DNA of 64,000 nt from Chryseobacterium phosphatilyticum (GTDB lineage Bacteria; Bacteroidota; Bacteroidia; Flavobacteriales; Weeksellaceae). The position numbers and the translations under genes were made by a program. Positions 9,788-17,778 of the stretch are shown piece by piece (the first letter of the stretch is position 1; each line of letters starts with the position of its first letter). The notes under the pieces are model-generated. The model had not been told where the DNA came from and did no database searches. It worked only from the letters and a program-made list of their open reading frames with translations. The stretch covers positions 751,631 to 815,630 of the forward strand of contig NZ_PPED02000002.1 in the NCBI RefSeq assembly GCF_002899825.2, written 5' to 3'.

Positions 9788-9795
9788 TAAATTTG
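9788..9795 (+). promoter_or_regulatory. -7 box (TAAATTTG) upstream of efp
   Basis: Exact TAnnTTTG match in the 85-base gap between lpxA and efp, leaving a leader of about 55 bases. No clear -33 partner is seen. Confidence 0.45.
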
Positions 9796-9855
9796 TAATT
9801 TGCCTATTTACCGGACAGCCACGTAAACTAAATAAAAAAAGAATAATATAAATTA

Positions 9856-10422
9856 ATGGCAACAAGTAACGATATCAGAAAAGGGCTTTGCATTGAGTAC
9901 AGCAATGATATTTATAAAGTAATCGAGTTCCTTCACGTAAAACCAGGGAAAGGACCAGCTTTCGTAAGAACAAAGTTAAAATCTGTAACCAACGGTAAAG
10001 TAATTGATAATACTTTCTCTGCAGGACACAAAATCGAAGAAGTAAAAGTAATCACAAGAAAGTTCCAGTATCTTTATGATGATGAGAACGGGTTCCACTT
10101 CATGAATAATGATGACTTTTCTCAATTATACTTAAACAAAGAAATGATTGAAAATTCTCAATTTATGAAAGCTGGCGAAGAAGTAACAATCATTCTGAAA
10201 GAAGTTGATGAAACTCCACTTTCTGCAGAACTTCCACAATCTGTTTACCTTGATGTAATTGAAGCTGATCCGGGAGTAAAAGGAAACACAGCAACAAACG
10301 CTCTTAAAAATGCGATTGTAGAAACAGGAGCAAGAGTAATGGTTCCTTTGTTCATCGAGCCAGGTGACAGAATTAAAGTAAGCACTGAAGACGGTAGCTA
10401 CCTGGAAAGAGTAAAAGAATAA
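9856..10422 (+). CDS. efp: Translation elongation factor P
   Basis: A 188-residue ribosome-binding factor that relieves stalling at polyproline stretches. It has the three beta-barrel domains of EF-P/eIF5A: KOW-like domain 1 (1-63), then two OB-type domains. The loop tip is KPGKG with Lys32 at the position modified in E. coli (Lys34). Which modification, if any, is used here cannot be seen: no epmA/epmB or earP gene lies in the window, and the rhamnosylated type would need Arg. It sits between lpxA and a second LpxD-like gene with a -7 box of its own and a hairpin behind it. Confidence 0.95.
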   Translation: MATSNDIRKGLCIEYSNDIYKVIEFLHVKPGKGPAFVRTKLKSVTNGKVIDNTFSAGHKIEEVKVITRKFQYLYDDENGFHFMNNDDFSQLYLNKEMIENSQFMKAGEEVTIILKEVDETPLSAELPQSVYLDVIEADPGVKGNTATNALKNAIVETGARVMVPLFIEPGDRIKVSTEDGSYLERVKE

Positions 10423-10435
10423 ATAAAATTCACAT

Positions 10436-10466
10436 AAATTCGGTTTGCACTAGCAGTCCGAATTTT
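10436..10466 (+). terminator. Terminator-like hairpin after efp
   Basis: 8-bp stem AAATTCGG/CCGAATTT with a 14-base loop, followed by TGTTTT, 13 bases past the efp stop. Confidence 0.6.
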
Positions 10467-10489
10467 GTTTTATAAGAAAATCTATTGTT

Positions 10490-11392
10490 ATGAGATTCCA
10501 TTCTCCACAAAAGCTTAAAACGATAGCTGATTTAATAGGCTCAAAATTTGTTGGCCCTGAAGACTTTGAAGTATTGGGTTCCAACGAAATTCATATGGTA
10601 AAACCCGGAGAAATTGTTTTTGTCAATCATCCTAAATATTACGACAAAGCTTTAAACTCAGCAGCTACCATTATTTTAATTGATAAAGAAGTAGAATGCC
10701 CTGAAGGAAAGGCACTTCTTGTTTCTGATGATCCATTCAGGGATTTTAATAAGATCAATACTCATTTTACGAGAATTTATAATTTCACAGAAGAACTTCA
10801 TGATGTCGAAATAGGTGACGGGACCAAAGTTCACTCTTCTGCTGTGATTGGAAACAATGTGAAAATTGGAAAAAACTGTCTTATCTTTCCTAATGTTGTG
10901 ATTGGGGACAGAACAGAAATAGGAGATAACGTTATCATTCAATCCGGCACTGTATTGGGGGGGGATGCTTTTTATTACAGAAAATTAGACGGAAATTTTG
11001 ACCGCTTGATTTCGGTAGGAAATGTCATCATTGAAAATAATGTTGAAATAGGGAATAATTGTACCATTGATAGAGGAGTTACAGATTCTACGATTATTGG
11101 AGAAGGTTCTGTACTGGATAATCAAATTCAGGTAGGACATGACACCGTAATAGGAAAGAAATGTCTCATTGCTTCACAAGTAGGAATTGCAGGATGTTGT
11201 ATTATTGAAGATGAGGTTACTATTTGGGGGCAGGCAGGTATTGCTTCCGGCCTTAGAATTGCCAGCGGAACAGTTCTTTTGGCTAAAGTAGGAGTAAACA
11301 GAGATCTTGAAAAAGGAACCTATTTTGGAATTATTGCTGAGGATTTTAAAGGTTACCTGAAAAAAGAAGTAAAACTGAGAAATCTCAAATAA
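10490..11392 (+). CDS. LpxD-like acyltransferase paralogue
   Basis: A 300-residue hexapeptide-repeat acyltransferase, about 43 residues shorter than lpxD at 6554. It has a diverged N-terminal LpxD-type domain (1-100, with [19 protein letters not shown]) and a left-handed beta helix (about 105-290). His217 in [12 protein letters not shown] lies where LpxD has its catalytic His, and the GGDAF and NCTIDRG motifs match LpxD. Because true lpxD is 3 kb upstream, this copy may acylate another UDP-sugar or serve a different acyl chain; the sequence does not decide. It is followed by sucD after 90 bases that contain a -7 box. Confidence 0.75.
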   Translation: MRFHSPQKLKTIADLIGSKFVGPEDFEVLGSNEIHMVKPGEIVFVNHPKYYDKALNSAATIILIDKEVECPEGKALLVSDDPFRDFNKINTHFTRIYNFTEELHDVEIGDGTKVHSSAVIGNNVKIGKNCLIFPNVVIGDRTEIGDNVIIQSGTVLGGDAFYYRKLDGNFDRLISVGNVIIENNVEIGNNCTIDRGVTDSTIIGEGSVLDNQIQVGHDTVIGKKCLIASQVGIAGCCIIEDEVTIWGQAGIASGLRIASGTVLLAKVGVNRDLEKGTYFGIIAEDFKGYLKKEVKLRNLK

Positions 11393-11432
11393 ACTATTGT
11401 GTAGGTTTTATCCGAAATCAAAGAAATTTGAG

Positions 11433-11440
11433 TAAATTTG
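11433..11440 (+). promoter_or_regulatory. -7 box (TAAATTTG) upstream of sucD
   Basis: Exact TAnnTTTG match 42 bases before the sucD ATG; no clear -33 element. Confidence 0.5.
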
Positions 11441-11482
11441 TGAGCATTAATAAAATAATAAATAAATTAAAACAACAATAAA

Positions 11483-12355
11483 ATGTCAATTTTAGTAAAC
11501 AAAGATTCTAAAGTAATTGTACAAGGATTTACTGGAAACGAAGGTACTTTCCATGCAGGTCAGATGATTGAATACGGAACAAACGTAGTGGGAGGTGTTA
11601 CACCAGGAAAAGGAGGTAGCGAGCACTTAGGAAAACCGGTATTTAATACGGTAGCTGATGCTGTTGAAAAAGCAGGAGCAAACGTAAGTATTATCTTCGT
11701 ACCACCGGCATTCGCAGCAGATGCTATCATGGAAGCTGCTGAAGCAGGGATCAAAGTAATTGTATGTATTACTGAAGGTATTCCTGTAGCTGATATGGTA
11801 AAAGTAAAATCTTATATCGCTGACAGAGACTGCAGATTAATCGGACCAAACTGCCCTGGAATCATTACTTCTGAAGAAGCTAAAATTGGTATTATGCCTG
11901 GATTCGTTTTCAAAAAAGGAAAAGTTGGAATCGTTTCAAAATCAGGTACCCTTACTTATGAAGCAGCTGACCAGGTAGTAAGAGCCGGTTACGGTATTTC
12001 TACAGCAATCGGTATCGGTGGTGACCCAATCATTGGAACTACAACAAGAGAAGCTTTAGAATTGTTCATTAATGATCCTGATACTGAGGCGGTTGTAATG
12101 ATCGGTGAGATCGGTGGAGGATTGGAAGCTGAAGCAGCCAGATGGTATAAAGCAAGCGGATCTACTAAGCCGGTTGTAGGTTTTATCGCCGGACAAACAG
12201 CTCCAAAAGGAAGAACAATGGGACACGCTGGTGCTATCGTTGGTGGTGCAGAAGATACAGCTCAGGCAAAAATGGAAATCATGAGAGAAAACGGTATCAA
12301 CGTTGTTGACTCTCCTGCTGATATCGGTGCTACTGTAGCAAAAATCCTAGGATAA
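11483..12355 (+). CDS. sucD: Succinyl-CoA ligase, alpha subunit
   Basis: Alpha subunit (290 residues) of the TCA-cycle enzyme interconverting succinyl-CoA and succinate with ADP or GDP phosphorylation. It has the N-terminal CoA-binding Rossmann domain ([14 protein letters not shown] at 15-28), the GPNCPGIIT loop near 121-129, and the phosphorylated His248 in [13 protein letters not shown]. The beta subunit sucC is not adjacent and must lie outside the window, which is common in Bacteroidota. A small barrel protein follows after 16 bases, so the two are probably cotranscribed. Codon choice in this gene is more GC-rich and uniform than around it, as expected for high expression. Confidence 0.95.
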   Translation: MSILVNKDSKVIVQGFTGNEGTFHAGQMIEYGTNVVGGVTPGKGGSEHLGKPVFNTVADAVEKAGANVSIIFVPPAFAADAIMEAAEAGIKVIVCITEGIPVADMVKVKSYIADRDCRLIGPNCPGIITSEEAKIGIMPGFVFKKGKVGIVSKSGTLTYEAADQVVRAGYGISTAIGIGGDPIIGTTTREALELFINDPDTEAVVMIGEIGGGLEAEAARWYKASGSTKPVVGFIAGQTAPKGRTMGHAGAIVGGAEDTAQAKMEIMRENGINVVDSPADIGATVAKILG

Positions 12356-12371
12356 TATAAAACCAAAACAT

Positions 12372-13043
12372 ATGAAAAAACTTTTATTAGCCTCAGCTTT
12401 GGCCCTTTCTGCTTTCTCATTTGCGCAAGTGCAATGGAAAAGTACAAGATTTGGTATTGCTGCAGGTTTAAACTACTCTAGAGTAGCCAATGCCCATAAT
12501 CCTTCAGGCCCAAGATACACTTTTCAAGGTGGTGCTTTGGCTTTAATTCCCGTAGGAAAGGCAAACCAGTTCTTTATTCAGCCCGAAGTTTTGTATTATG
12601 GTGCAGGAGAAACGGGTAAAGATAAAGATGCTAAAGGAAGAGATGGTTACGATGCTGTATATGCAAATAACTATCTGAGTGTACCACTTTATTTCAAAGG
12701 ATACTTTTCAGAAGCTGAATCAGAATTCTTTGGATTGCTTGGACCTAGATTTAATTTTTTGGTAAGTCAGAACGTAAAGAATGCTCCCGTAAGCAGACCT
12801 TATTATGATCCGGACGTTACTGATCCTAACCAACCGGCAGGAGTAAACGGAAAAGCAAAAAGCTTTAACTGGGGAATTGGTCTGGGAGTCGGATATAGTT
12901 ATAAAAGACAACTGGAAGTAGCTCTTAAGTATGATTTAGGTCTTGGAGATACCTACCCGGGTCTTGCAAAAGAAACTAAAGGTACTGATAAGAAAAAATC
13001 AGAACAGGTAATAGCACTTACCTTAAGCTATATATTCAAATAA
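12372..13043 (+). CDS. Small outer-membrane beta-barrel (porin family) protein
   Basis: A 223-residue secreted protein with signal peptide MKKLLLASALALSAFSFAQ and alternating hydrophobic/polar strands ending in a typical barrel C-terminus (ALTLSYIFK). It resembles the PorT-like/OMP_b-brl family widespread in Flavobacteriia. The function is not known; it is an expected outer-membrane protein of about 8 strands. It lies 16 bases after sucD with no terminator between and two hairpins behind it. No catalytic or binding motif is visible. Confidence 0.75.
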   Translation: MKKLLLASALALSAFSFAQVQWKSTRFGIAAGLNYSRVANAHNPSGPRYTFQGGALALIPVGKANQFFIQPEVLYYGAGETGKDKDAKGRDGYDAVYANNYLSVPLYFKGYFSEAESEFFGLLGPRFNFLVSQNVKNAPVSRPYYDPDVTDPNQPAGVNGKAKSFNWGIGLGVGYSYKRQLEVALKYDLGLGDTYPGLAKETKGTDKKKSEQVIALTLSYIFK

Positions 13044-13066
13044 ATTACTTTATTCAGAATAATAAT

Positions 13067-13100
13067 AAATCCCGGAAAGAAATTTCCGGGATTTGTATTT
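13067..13100 (+). terminator. Terminator of the sucD-barrel unit
   Basis: Perfect 12-bp stem AAATCCCGGAAA/TTTCCGGGATTT with a GAAA loop, then TTTGTATTTT. Confidence 0.85.
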
Positions 13101-13125
13101 TCCATAGATTGAGTAAAGTCAAATA

Positions 13126-13168
13126 AAAGGGCAAACTGGCTTATTTGCAAATTTGCCCTTTATTTTTT
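13126..13168. terminator. Second, bidirectional hairpin between convergent genes
   Basis: 10-bp stem AAAGGGCAAA/TTTGCCCTTT with flanking T/A runs. It lies between the plus-strand barrel gene and the minus-strand ABC permease. Confidence 0.65.
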
Positions 13169-13191
13169 AGCCTTATCAGCTTTCTTTGCTC

Positions 13192-14502
13192 CTATCCTTT
13201 AATCCACTTCCAAAGTTCTTTTAAAGTGGCCTTATTCCCATACATTAAAATACCTACACGATAGATTTTTCCGGCAAGGAATATCATGAAGATGGTTGTT
13301 CCCAGTAATAAGACAATAGATAAAGCGATCTGCCAAGCCGGTACTCCAAACGGAATTCTTGCAATCATAGCAACCGGTGACGTAAATGGAATAATGGATA
13401 ACCAAAAGCCCAGCGGCCCATCAGGATTGTTCATTAATGAGAAACTGCCATACATACCTAGCATAAGGGGTAAAACAGCAAATAGAGTGAATTGCTGAGT
13501 TTCGGTTTCATTATCTACTGCAGATCCTATGGCTGCATAAATAGAACTGTAGAAGATATATCCTAAAAGAAAGAAAACAATGAAAACGAAAATAATAAGC
13601 GGAAAATTCATTTCCAATAAGCTATGAGAAATCTGAGTAGCAAGAGCGGAAACATCCAGCTTATTTGCTATTTGCTCATTTCCTCCCGGAATATTTTTCG
13701 GCACGGGAGAAAACCCGGTATTTAAAACTAAAGCTCCGATCACTGACATCGTAATCCAGATGACAAACTGGGTGAGAGCAACCAATGTTACCCCAAGTAT
13801 TTTCCCCATCATAAGTTCAAAAGGCTTAACGGAAGAAATAATGATTTCTACCACGCGGTTGTTCTTTTCTTCCAGAACACTTCGCATGACACGAACCCCA
13901 TAAATGATGATAAACATAAATGTTACATACATCAAAATCATACTAAGCCCTGTTTTTACCCCAAAAGCAAGATCAGAATCTTCTTTGTTGTTATCAGAGA
14001 CATTAATTGTTTTTAGACTGAAACTTTTGTCAAGATCTATCAATTGAGATTCCTGGATACCTAAATGCTTGATTTTTTCTTTTTTAATCACATTACTGAT
14101 ATCAGAAACGATCTTCTGCTTAGTATCCAATCCTATTTTACTATTGACTACTAATCTTGCTCCGGTTTCCAGCTCATCAAAATTCTGATTTTTCAATTCA
14201 GGTAGAATAAGAATACCGGCGATAGATTCATTACTTTTAAGATTATTGATCTTAGATTTTTCGTCCGCTGCGGAAACAAACGCATAATCAACTTTATCAT
14301 TAGACTTAAACTGATGGGTAAACATTCCGCTTTTGTCTACAACTTCTATAATACTATGAGACTCATTCGCTTTAAACATAAGCCCGATTACTGCGCCAAA
14401 GGCAACAATCAAAACAGGAGCCAGAAGTGTCAATATGATGAAAGATTTTTTCTTAACCTGAGTAAGAAATTCTCTCTTTGTAATTAAAAAAATATTATTC
14501 AT
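13192..14502 (-). CDS. ABC-2 type transporter permease (NatB-like)
   Basis: A 436-residue membrane protein. One N-terminal membrane segment (about 20-42) precedes a large extracytoplasmic domain (about 45-175), and five or so further membrane segments fill the C-terminal half. This is the ABC2_membrane_3/NatB layout. The N-terminal ITKREFLTQVKKKSF is typical of the family. The cognate ATPase ends 5 bases upstream on the same strand, so the two form an exporter operon. NatAB of Bacillus exports sodium, but substrates vary widely and none can be named here. Confidence 0.85.
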   Translation of the reverse strand: MNNIFLITKREFLTQVKKKSFIILTLLAPVLIVAFGAVIGLMFKANESHSIIEVVDKSGMFTHQFKSNDKVDYAFVSAADEKSKINNLKSNESIAGILILPELKNQNFDELETGARLVVNSKIGLDTKQKIVSDISNVIKKEKIKHLGIQESQLIDLDKSFSLKTINVSDNNKEDSDLAFGVKTGLSMILMYVTFMFIIIYGVRVMRSVLEEKNNRVVEIIISSVKPFELMMGKILGVTLVALTQFVIWITMSVIGALVLNTGFSPVPKNIPGGNEQIANKLDVSALATQISHSLLEMNFPLIIFVFIVFFLLGYIFYSSIYAAIGSAVDNETETQQFTLFAVLPLMLGMYGSFSLMNNPDGPLGFWLSIIPFTSPVAMIARIPFGVPAWQIALSIVLLLGTTIFMIFLAGKIYRVGILMYGNKATLKELWKWIKG

Positions 14503-14507
14503 AAAAA

Positions 14508-15419
14508 TTAAGAATGATTACTGACTGCATTAATAAACACTTCATTCATACTGGGAATTCTCTCGTCGAATGATCTCACCTTACCCACGCGTACAAGATC
14601 CATTAGAATATGATTCTGGTCAGTTTCATTTTTCAGATCAAAAGAGATCAGATTATTTTCATTTGAAAAATTGAATACTTCATATTGAGCCTTGAAATCT
14701 TCAAACTGATCATGATTAACTTCCGAAAGTGTAATTCCAAAAATATTTTTTTTGAACTTTTCTCTTACATCAAATACCCTTCCGTCAATAATTTTTTTCG
14801 AATTATCGATCAAAGCAACATAATCACACATTTCTTCCACACTTTCCATTCGGTGGGTAGAAAGAATAATGGTGGTGCCATTGTTTTTAAGATCAATAAT
14901 CTGGTCTTTGATTAAATTGGCATTGACAGGATCGAAACCGGAAAATGGTTCATCCAAAATCAAAAGGTGAGGTCTGTGGAGAACGGTGACAACAAATTGA
15001 ATCTTTTGCGCCATTCCCTTGGATAATTCAGATAGTTTCTTTTTCCACCACTGATCAATATTAAGTTTTTCAAACCATTTTTTGGCTTCATTCAAAGCAT
15101 CATTTTTGTGCATGCCTTTAAGTTCTGCAAAATAAAGGATCTGATCTCCTACAGTCATATTTTTATATAAACCTCTTTCTTCTGGCATATATCCTATATC
15201 TCTGATATGGGTGGGATTCAGTTTTTCTCCATTAATGAAAATATCGCCTGAGTCTGCCTGAGTAATTTGGTTAATGATACGGATAAAAGAAGTTTTTCCG
15301 GCTCCGTTGGGCCCTAAAAGGCCATAAATACTGCCTTTTGGAACATGGATGCTGAAGTCATCCAGAGCGACCTTTTTTCCGGCATTATAGGTCTTTTTAA
15401 TATGTTCAGCTTTTAACAT
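14508..15419 (-). CDS. ABC transporter ATP-binding protein (NatA-like)
   Basis: A 303-residue ATPase partner of the adjacent permease. Visible are Walker A GPNGAGKT (about 37-44), signature LSKGMAQ in place of LSGGQ, Walker B LLILDEPFSGFDP, and the H-loop STHRME. Residues about 220-303 form the extra C-terminal domain (DUF4162-like) typical of this subfamily. The order ATPase then permease with a 5-base gap implies one transcript. The substrate is unknown. Confidence 0.9.
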   Translation of the reverse strand: MLKAEHIKKTYNAGKKVALDDFSIHVPKGSIYGLLGPNGAGKTSFIRIINQITQADSGDIFINGEKLNPTHIRDIGYMPEERGLYKNMTVGDQILYFAELKGMHKNDALNEAKKWFEKLNIDQWWKKKLSELSKGMAQKIQFVVTVLHRPHLLILDEPFSGFDPVNANLIKDQIIDLKNNGTTIILSTHRMESVEEMCDYVALIDNSKKIIDGRVFDVREKFKKNIFGITLSEVNHDQFEDFKAQYEVFNFSNENNLISFDLKNETDQNHILMDLVRVGKVRSFDERIPSMNEVFINAVSNHS

Positions 15420-15494
15420 TAAAATGTTCTTTTACAATTAGTATAAAAAAGTCCTGAAAGTTACGGAATTATTGAAGAGAATTAATGCAAAAGA

Positions 15495-15521
15495 AAAAAT
15501 CCTGATGATTATCAGGATTTT
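15495..15521 (-). terminator. Terminator of the mini T9SS protein gene
   Basis: 11-bp stem AAAATCCTGAT/ATCAGGATTTT with a 4-base loop and a T-run on the minus strand, starting just past the stop. Confidence 0.8.
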
Positions 15522-15524
15522 AAT

Positions 15525-15875
15525 TTATTGTTTCACGATTTGAGTAACTTTTTGCGTATTGTCGCTTAAAATATATCGTATCAAATACTTACCGGGTTTT
15601 AATTTTTCAATATTAATCTCTCCGGAGTTCATATTGACAGTATAACTAGCAACCTGCATACCCAAAATTGAATAGAAAGTCACGCTTTTGATTCTTAAAT
15701 TAGAATCCTTTGCCTTAATGATAAGGAAATCCTTTGCAGGATTTGGATAGGCAAGCAATACCCCATCATCAGCTTTTTGAGTGATGGATCCCGGCTCTTT
15801 TAGCTGAGCTTGCAAATTGTTGGAAAACCCAACAAAAGTGCCTATAAATAAAATTAAAAGTAAAAGTTTTTTCAT
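15525..15875 (-). CDS. Minimal T9SS type A sorting-domain protein
   Basis: A 116-residue exported protein. The signal peptide (MKKLLLLILFIGTFVGFSNN, about 1-24) is followed by a short linker and then a type A sorting domain that fills nearly the rest (LLAYPNPAKDFLIIKA, then LGMQVASY, then LKPGKYLIRY, then KVTQIVKQ). Sorting domains normally target a larger passenger through the type IX secretion system; here there is almost no passenger. I start at ATG 15875. A longer in-frame reading upstream runs into the hemB region and lacks a signal peptide. It is divergent from hemB with its own promoter. Confidence 0.85.
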   Translation of the reverse strand: MKKLLLLILFIGTFVGFSNNLQAQLKEPGSITQKADDGVLLAYPNPAKDFLIIKAKDSNLRIKSVTFYSILGMQVASYTVNMNSGEINIEKLKPGKYLIRYILSDNTQKVTQIVKQ

Positions 15876-15904
15876 CAAATTTATAATTTCTCGAATATAT
15901 ATAA

Positions 15905-15935
15905 CAAATATAAAAAATTCTACAATCTCGTACAA
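15905..15935 (-). promoter_or_regulatory. Promoter of the mini T9SS protein gene
   Basis: On the minus strand: TTG (15935-15933), 20 bases, then TATATTTG (15912-15905), 29 bases before the ATG. This fits the flavobacterial TTG-N17-23-TAnnTTTG pattern. Confidence 0.6.
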
Positions 15936-15957
15936 TAGTTTTTTATAGAACTTGTAG

Positions 15958-15965
15958 TAAATTTG
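15958..15965 (+). promoter_or_regulatory. -7 box (TAAATTTG) of hemB
   Basis: Exact TAnnTTTG match 28 bases before the hemB ATG; the -33 region is T-rich without a clear TTG. Confidence 0.55.
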
Positions 15966-15993
15966 TAGAAACTTATTCAAAAAGTATTCCAAA

Positions 15994-16983
15994 ATGATAC
16001 ATTCAAGAAATAGAAGACTTAGAGTTAATGAATCTATCAGAAGTTTGGTAAGAGAAACTATTCTTACAACTGATGATTTTGTAATGCCAATCTTCGTAAT
16101 GGAGGGCGAAAACATGCAGGAAGCGATCCCGTCAATGCCAGGGATTTTCAGGCGAAGCATAGATTTAACAGTGAAGGAATGTAAGGAATTATTTTCTTTA
16201 GGCGTAAAAGCTGTCAATTTGTACATGAAAGTATCTGAGCATCTGAAAGACAATACTGGAAAAGAGGCTTGGAACAAAGACGGATTGATGCAGAATACCA
16301 TTAAAGCAATTAAAGATGCTGTTCCGGGAATGGTTGTGATGCCGGATGTTGCCTTAGATCCTTATTCAATCTACGGACATGATGGAATTATTGAAAACGG
16401 AAAAATTCTAAATGACGCTACCAATGATGCACTGGCCAGAATGTCAGTATCCCATGCAGAAGCCGGAGCTGACTTAGTGGCACCCAGTGACATGATGGAT
16501 GGAAGAGTACTTGTGATCAGAGAAGCGTTAGAAGAAAGCGGATTTACAGATGTCGGTATTGTAAGTTATGCTGCAAAATATGCAAGTTCATTCTACGGAC
16601 CTTTCAGAAGTGCTCTGGATAGTGCACCAAAAGATGATATTGAAATTCCTAAGGATAAGAAAACCTATCAGATGGATTTCCACAACACCCGTGAAGCGTT
16701 AAACGAAGTTTTTAAAGATGTTGACGAAGGAGCAGATGTGATTATGATTAAACCGGGACTTCCTTATCTGGATATCGTTTCTAAAGTTCGCGAGGCGATT
16801 GACCTTCCTATAGCAGTTTACAACGTAAGCGGAGAATACGCGATGGTAAAGGCTGCGGCTCAAAATGGATGGCTGGATAATGATAAAACAATTATTGAAA
16901 ACCTTACCTGCTTTAAGAGAGCAGGGGCAGACATGATCTTTACTTACTTTGCCAAAGAAGCTGCTATACTATTGAATAAATAA
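15994..16983 (+). CDS. hemB: Delta-aminolevulinic acid dehydratase (porphobilinogen synthase)
   Basis: It condenses two 5-aminolevulinate molecules to porphobilinogen in heme/tetrapyrrole synthesis, as a cytoplasmic octamer. The 329 residues match the family. Schiff-base lysines are Lys195 (SYAAKYASS) and Lys253 (MIKPGLPYL). The metal-site segment reads DVALDPYSIYGHDG at 118-131: the cysteines of Zn enzymes are replaced by Ala/Asp, the pattern of Mg-responsive enzymes such as plant and Pseudomonas forms. It is monocistronic, with a -7 box upstream and a strong hairpin behind. Confidence 0.95.
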   Translation: MIHSRNRRLRVNESIRSLVRETILTTDDFVMPIFVMEGENMQEAIPSMPGIFRRSIDLTVKECKELFSLGVKAVNLYMKVSEHLKDNTGKEAWNKDGLMQNTIKAIKDAVPGMVVMPDVALDPYSIYGHDGIIENGKILNDATNDALARMSVSHAEAGADLVAPSDMMDGRVLVIREALEESGFTDVGIVSYAAKYASSFYGPFRSALDSAPKDDIEIPKDKKTYQMDFHNTREALNEVFKDVDEGADVIMIKPGLPYLDIVSKVREAIDLPIAVYNVSGEYAMVKAAAQNGWLDNDKTIIENLTCFKRAGADMIFTYFAKEAAILLNK

Positions 16984-17006
16984 AGAAATAATTCAATATA
17001 AAAAGC

Positions 17007-17034
17007 AAAGGCTGTCTCATCGGGACAGCCTTTT
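17007..17034. terminator. Bidirectional terminator between hemB and the GG-leader peptide gene
   Basis: 10-bp stem AAAGGCTGTC/GACAGCCTTT with a 7-base loop and T/A runs on both sides. It serves convergent genes. Confidence 0.8.
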
Positions 17035-17061
17035 ATAGTATTTACGGATGTAATTTCTTAT

Positions 17062-17235
17062 TTATCCCTGGCAGAAAGGATCCTCAGGGCGTATAGGATT
17101 TTCGGGATGATCTAGAAGACAAATTTTTGTTGGACAAAGGTACCATCCCGGAAAGCAGTTTCCGTTTTTATCAGGATAGGTATAATAATAGCCTCCTTTG
17201 ATTCCTTTTAAATCTCTTTTTGTTAATTTTTTCAT
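17062..17235 (-). CDS. Double-glycine-leader (bacteriocin-like) small peptide
   Basis: A 57-residue peptide starting at ATG 17235. The leader MKKLTKRDLKGIKGG ends in a GG processing site as cut by C39-peptidase ABC exporters. The predicted core is 42 residues, beginning YYYTYPDKNGNCF, with four cysteines (Cys27, Cys34, Cys39, Cys55) and rich in Pro, Tyr and Trp. This is the form of class II bacteriocin-like or natural-product precursors that are frequent in Chryseobacterium. Export, processing and antibacterial action are inference; no C39 transporter is in the window. A TM2-domain gene lies 65 bases upstream on the same strand and may be cotranscribed. The hemB hairpin ends the transcript. 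Confidence 0.75.
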   Translation of the reverse strand: MKKLTKRDLKGIKGGYYYTYPDKNGNCFPGWYLCPTKICLLDHPENPIRPEDPFCQG

Positions 17236-17300
17236 GGTGAATATTTTATTAATTAGTTGATCTAATTTAATGAAAATATATCACATGGTTTGGAAGTATA

Positions 17301-17594
17301 TTAAAGCCATCCTTTTCTTCCGTACACATACGTATCATCAAACTGTTTATCACTCATAAACAGGTACAAAATTCCTTCAATAAAAGGAATAACAGAAGCG
17401 GCACCCAAAGTAACAATATTGAGAACTAACTGAATGACACCCTCTTTTGTATACCCGAGATAAAATTTATTTAAAGCCAGCCAACCCACAAGAATTCCTA
17501 ATAAGGCAGCGGGAAGCTTTTTTTCTGAACGATAAGGAACGTTGCTTTGTTGATTGATGTTGTTTTCTGTTTTGGTATAACCGTAATTTTCCAT
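17301..17594 (-). CDS. TM2 domain protein
   Basis: A 97-residue membrane protein. After a polar N-terminus rich in Asn/Gln (1-28) come two membrane segments (about 29-48 and 52-78) joined by the tight turn LNKFYLGYTKEG, the hallmark of TM2 domains. Such proteins are small and widespread, and their function is largely unknown. The gene lies upstream of the GG-leader peptide gene on the same strand with a 65-base gap that has no obvious promoter, so a two-gene unit is possible. Immunity or export roles would be speculation. Confidence 0.8.
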   Translation of the reverse strand: MENYGYTKTENNINQQSNVPYRSEKKLPAALLGILVGWLALNKFYLGYTKEGVIQLVLNIVTLGAASVIPFIEGILYLFMSDKQFDDTYVYGRKGWL

Positions 17595-17714
17595 TTCTTA
17601 ATGTTTTAAATGATCGTGATACACAATAAGTAGATTAAAATGATTAAAAGTTACAAAGGTTACTAACTGGTAGTAGTGGTTATTCCTTACTTAAAAAATA
17701 CTCTGAAAAAGATA

Positions 17715-17743
17715 AAAAGCTGTTCAAATAAGAACAGCCTTTT
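17715..17743 (-). terminator. Terminator of the T9SS propeller-like gene
   Basis: Stem GCTGTTC/GAACAGC extended by A/T pairs, with a T-run on the minus strand, 36 bases past the stop. Confidence 0.7.
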
Positions 17744-17778
17744 CATAGTATCAAAATCTTACTAAATATAGATGTAGA

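Noticed and set aside
15876..16301. 258-codon version of the mini T9SS protein
   Set aside because: The added N-terminus overlaps hemB and its promoter and hides the signal peptide that starts at ATG 15875.
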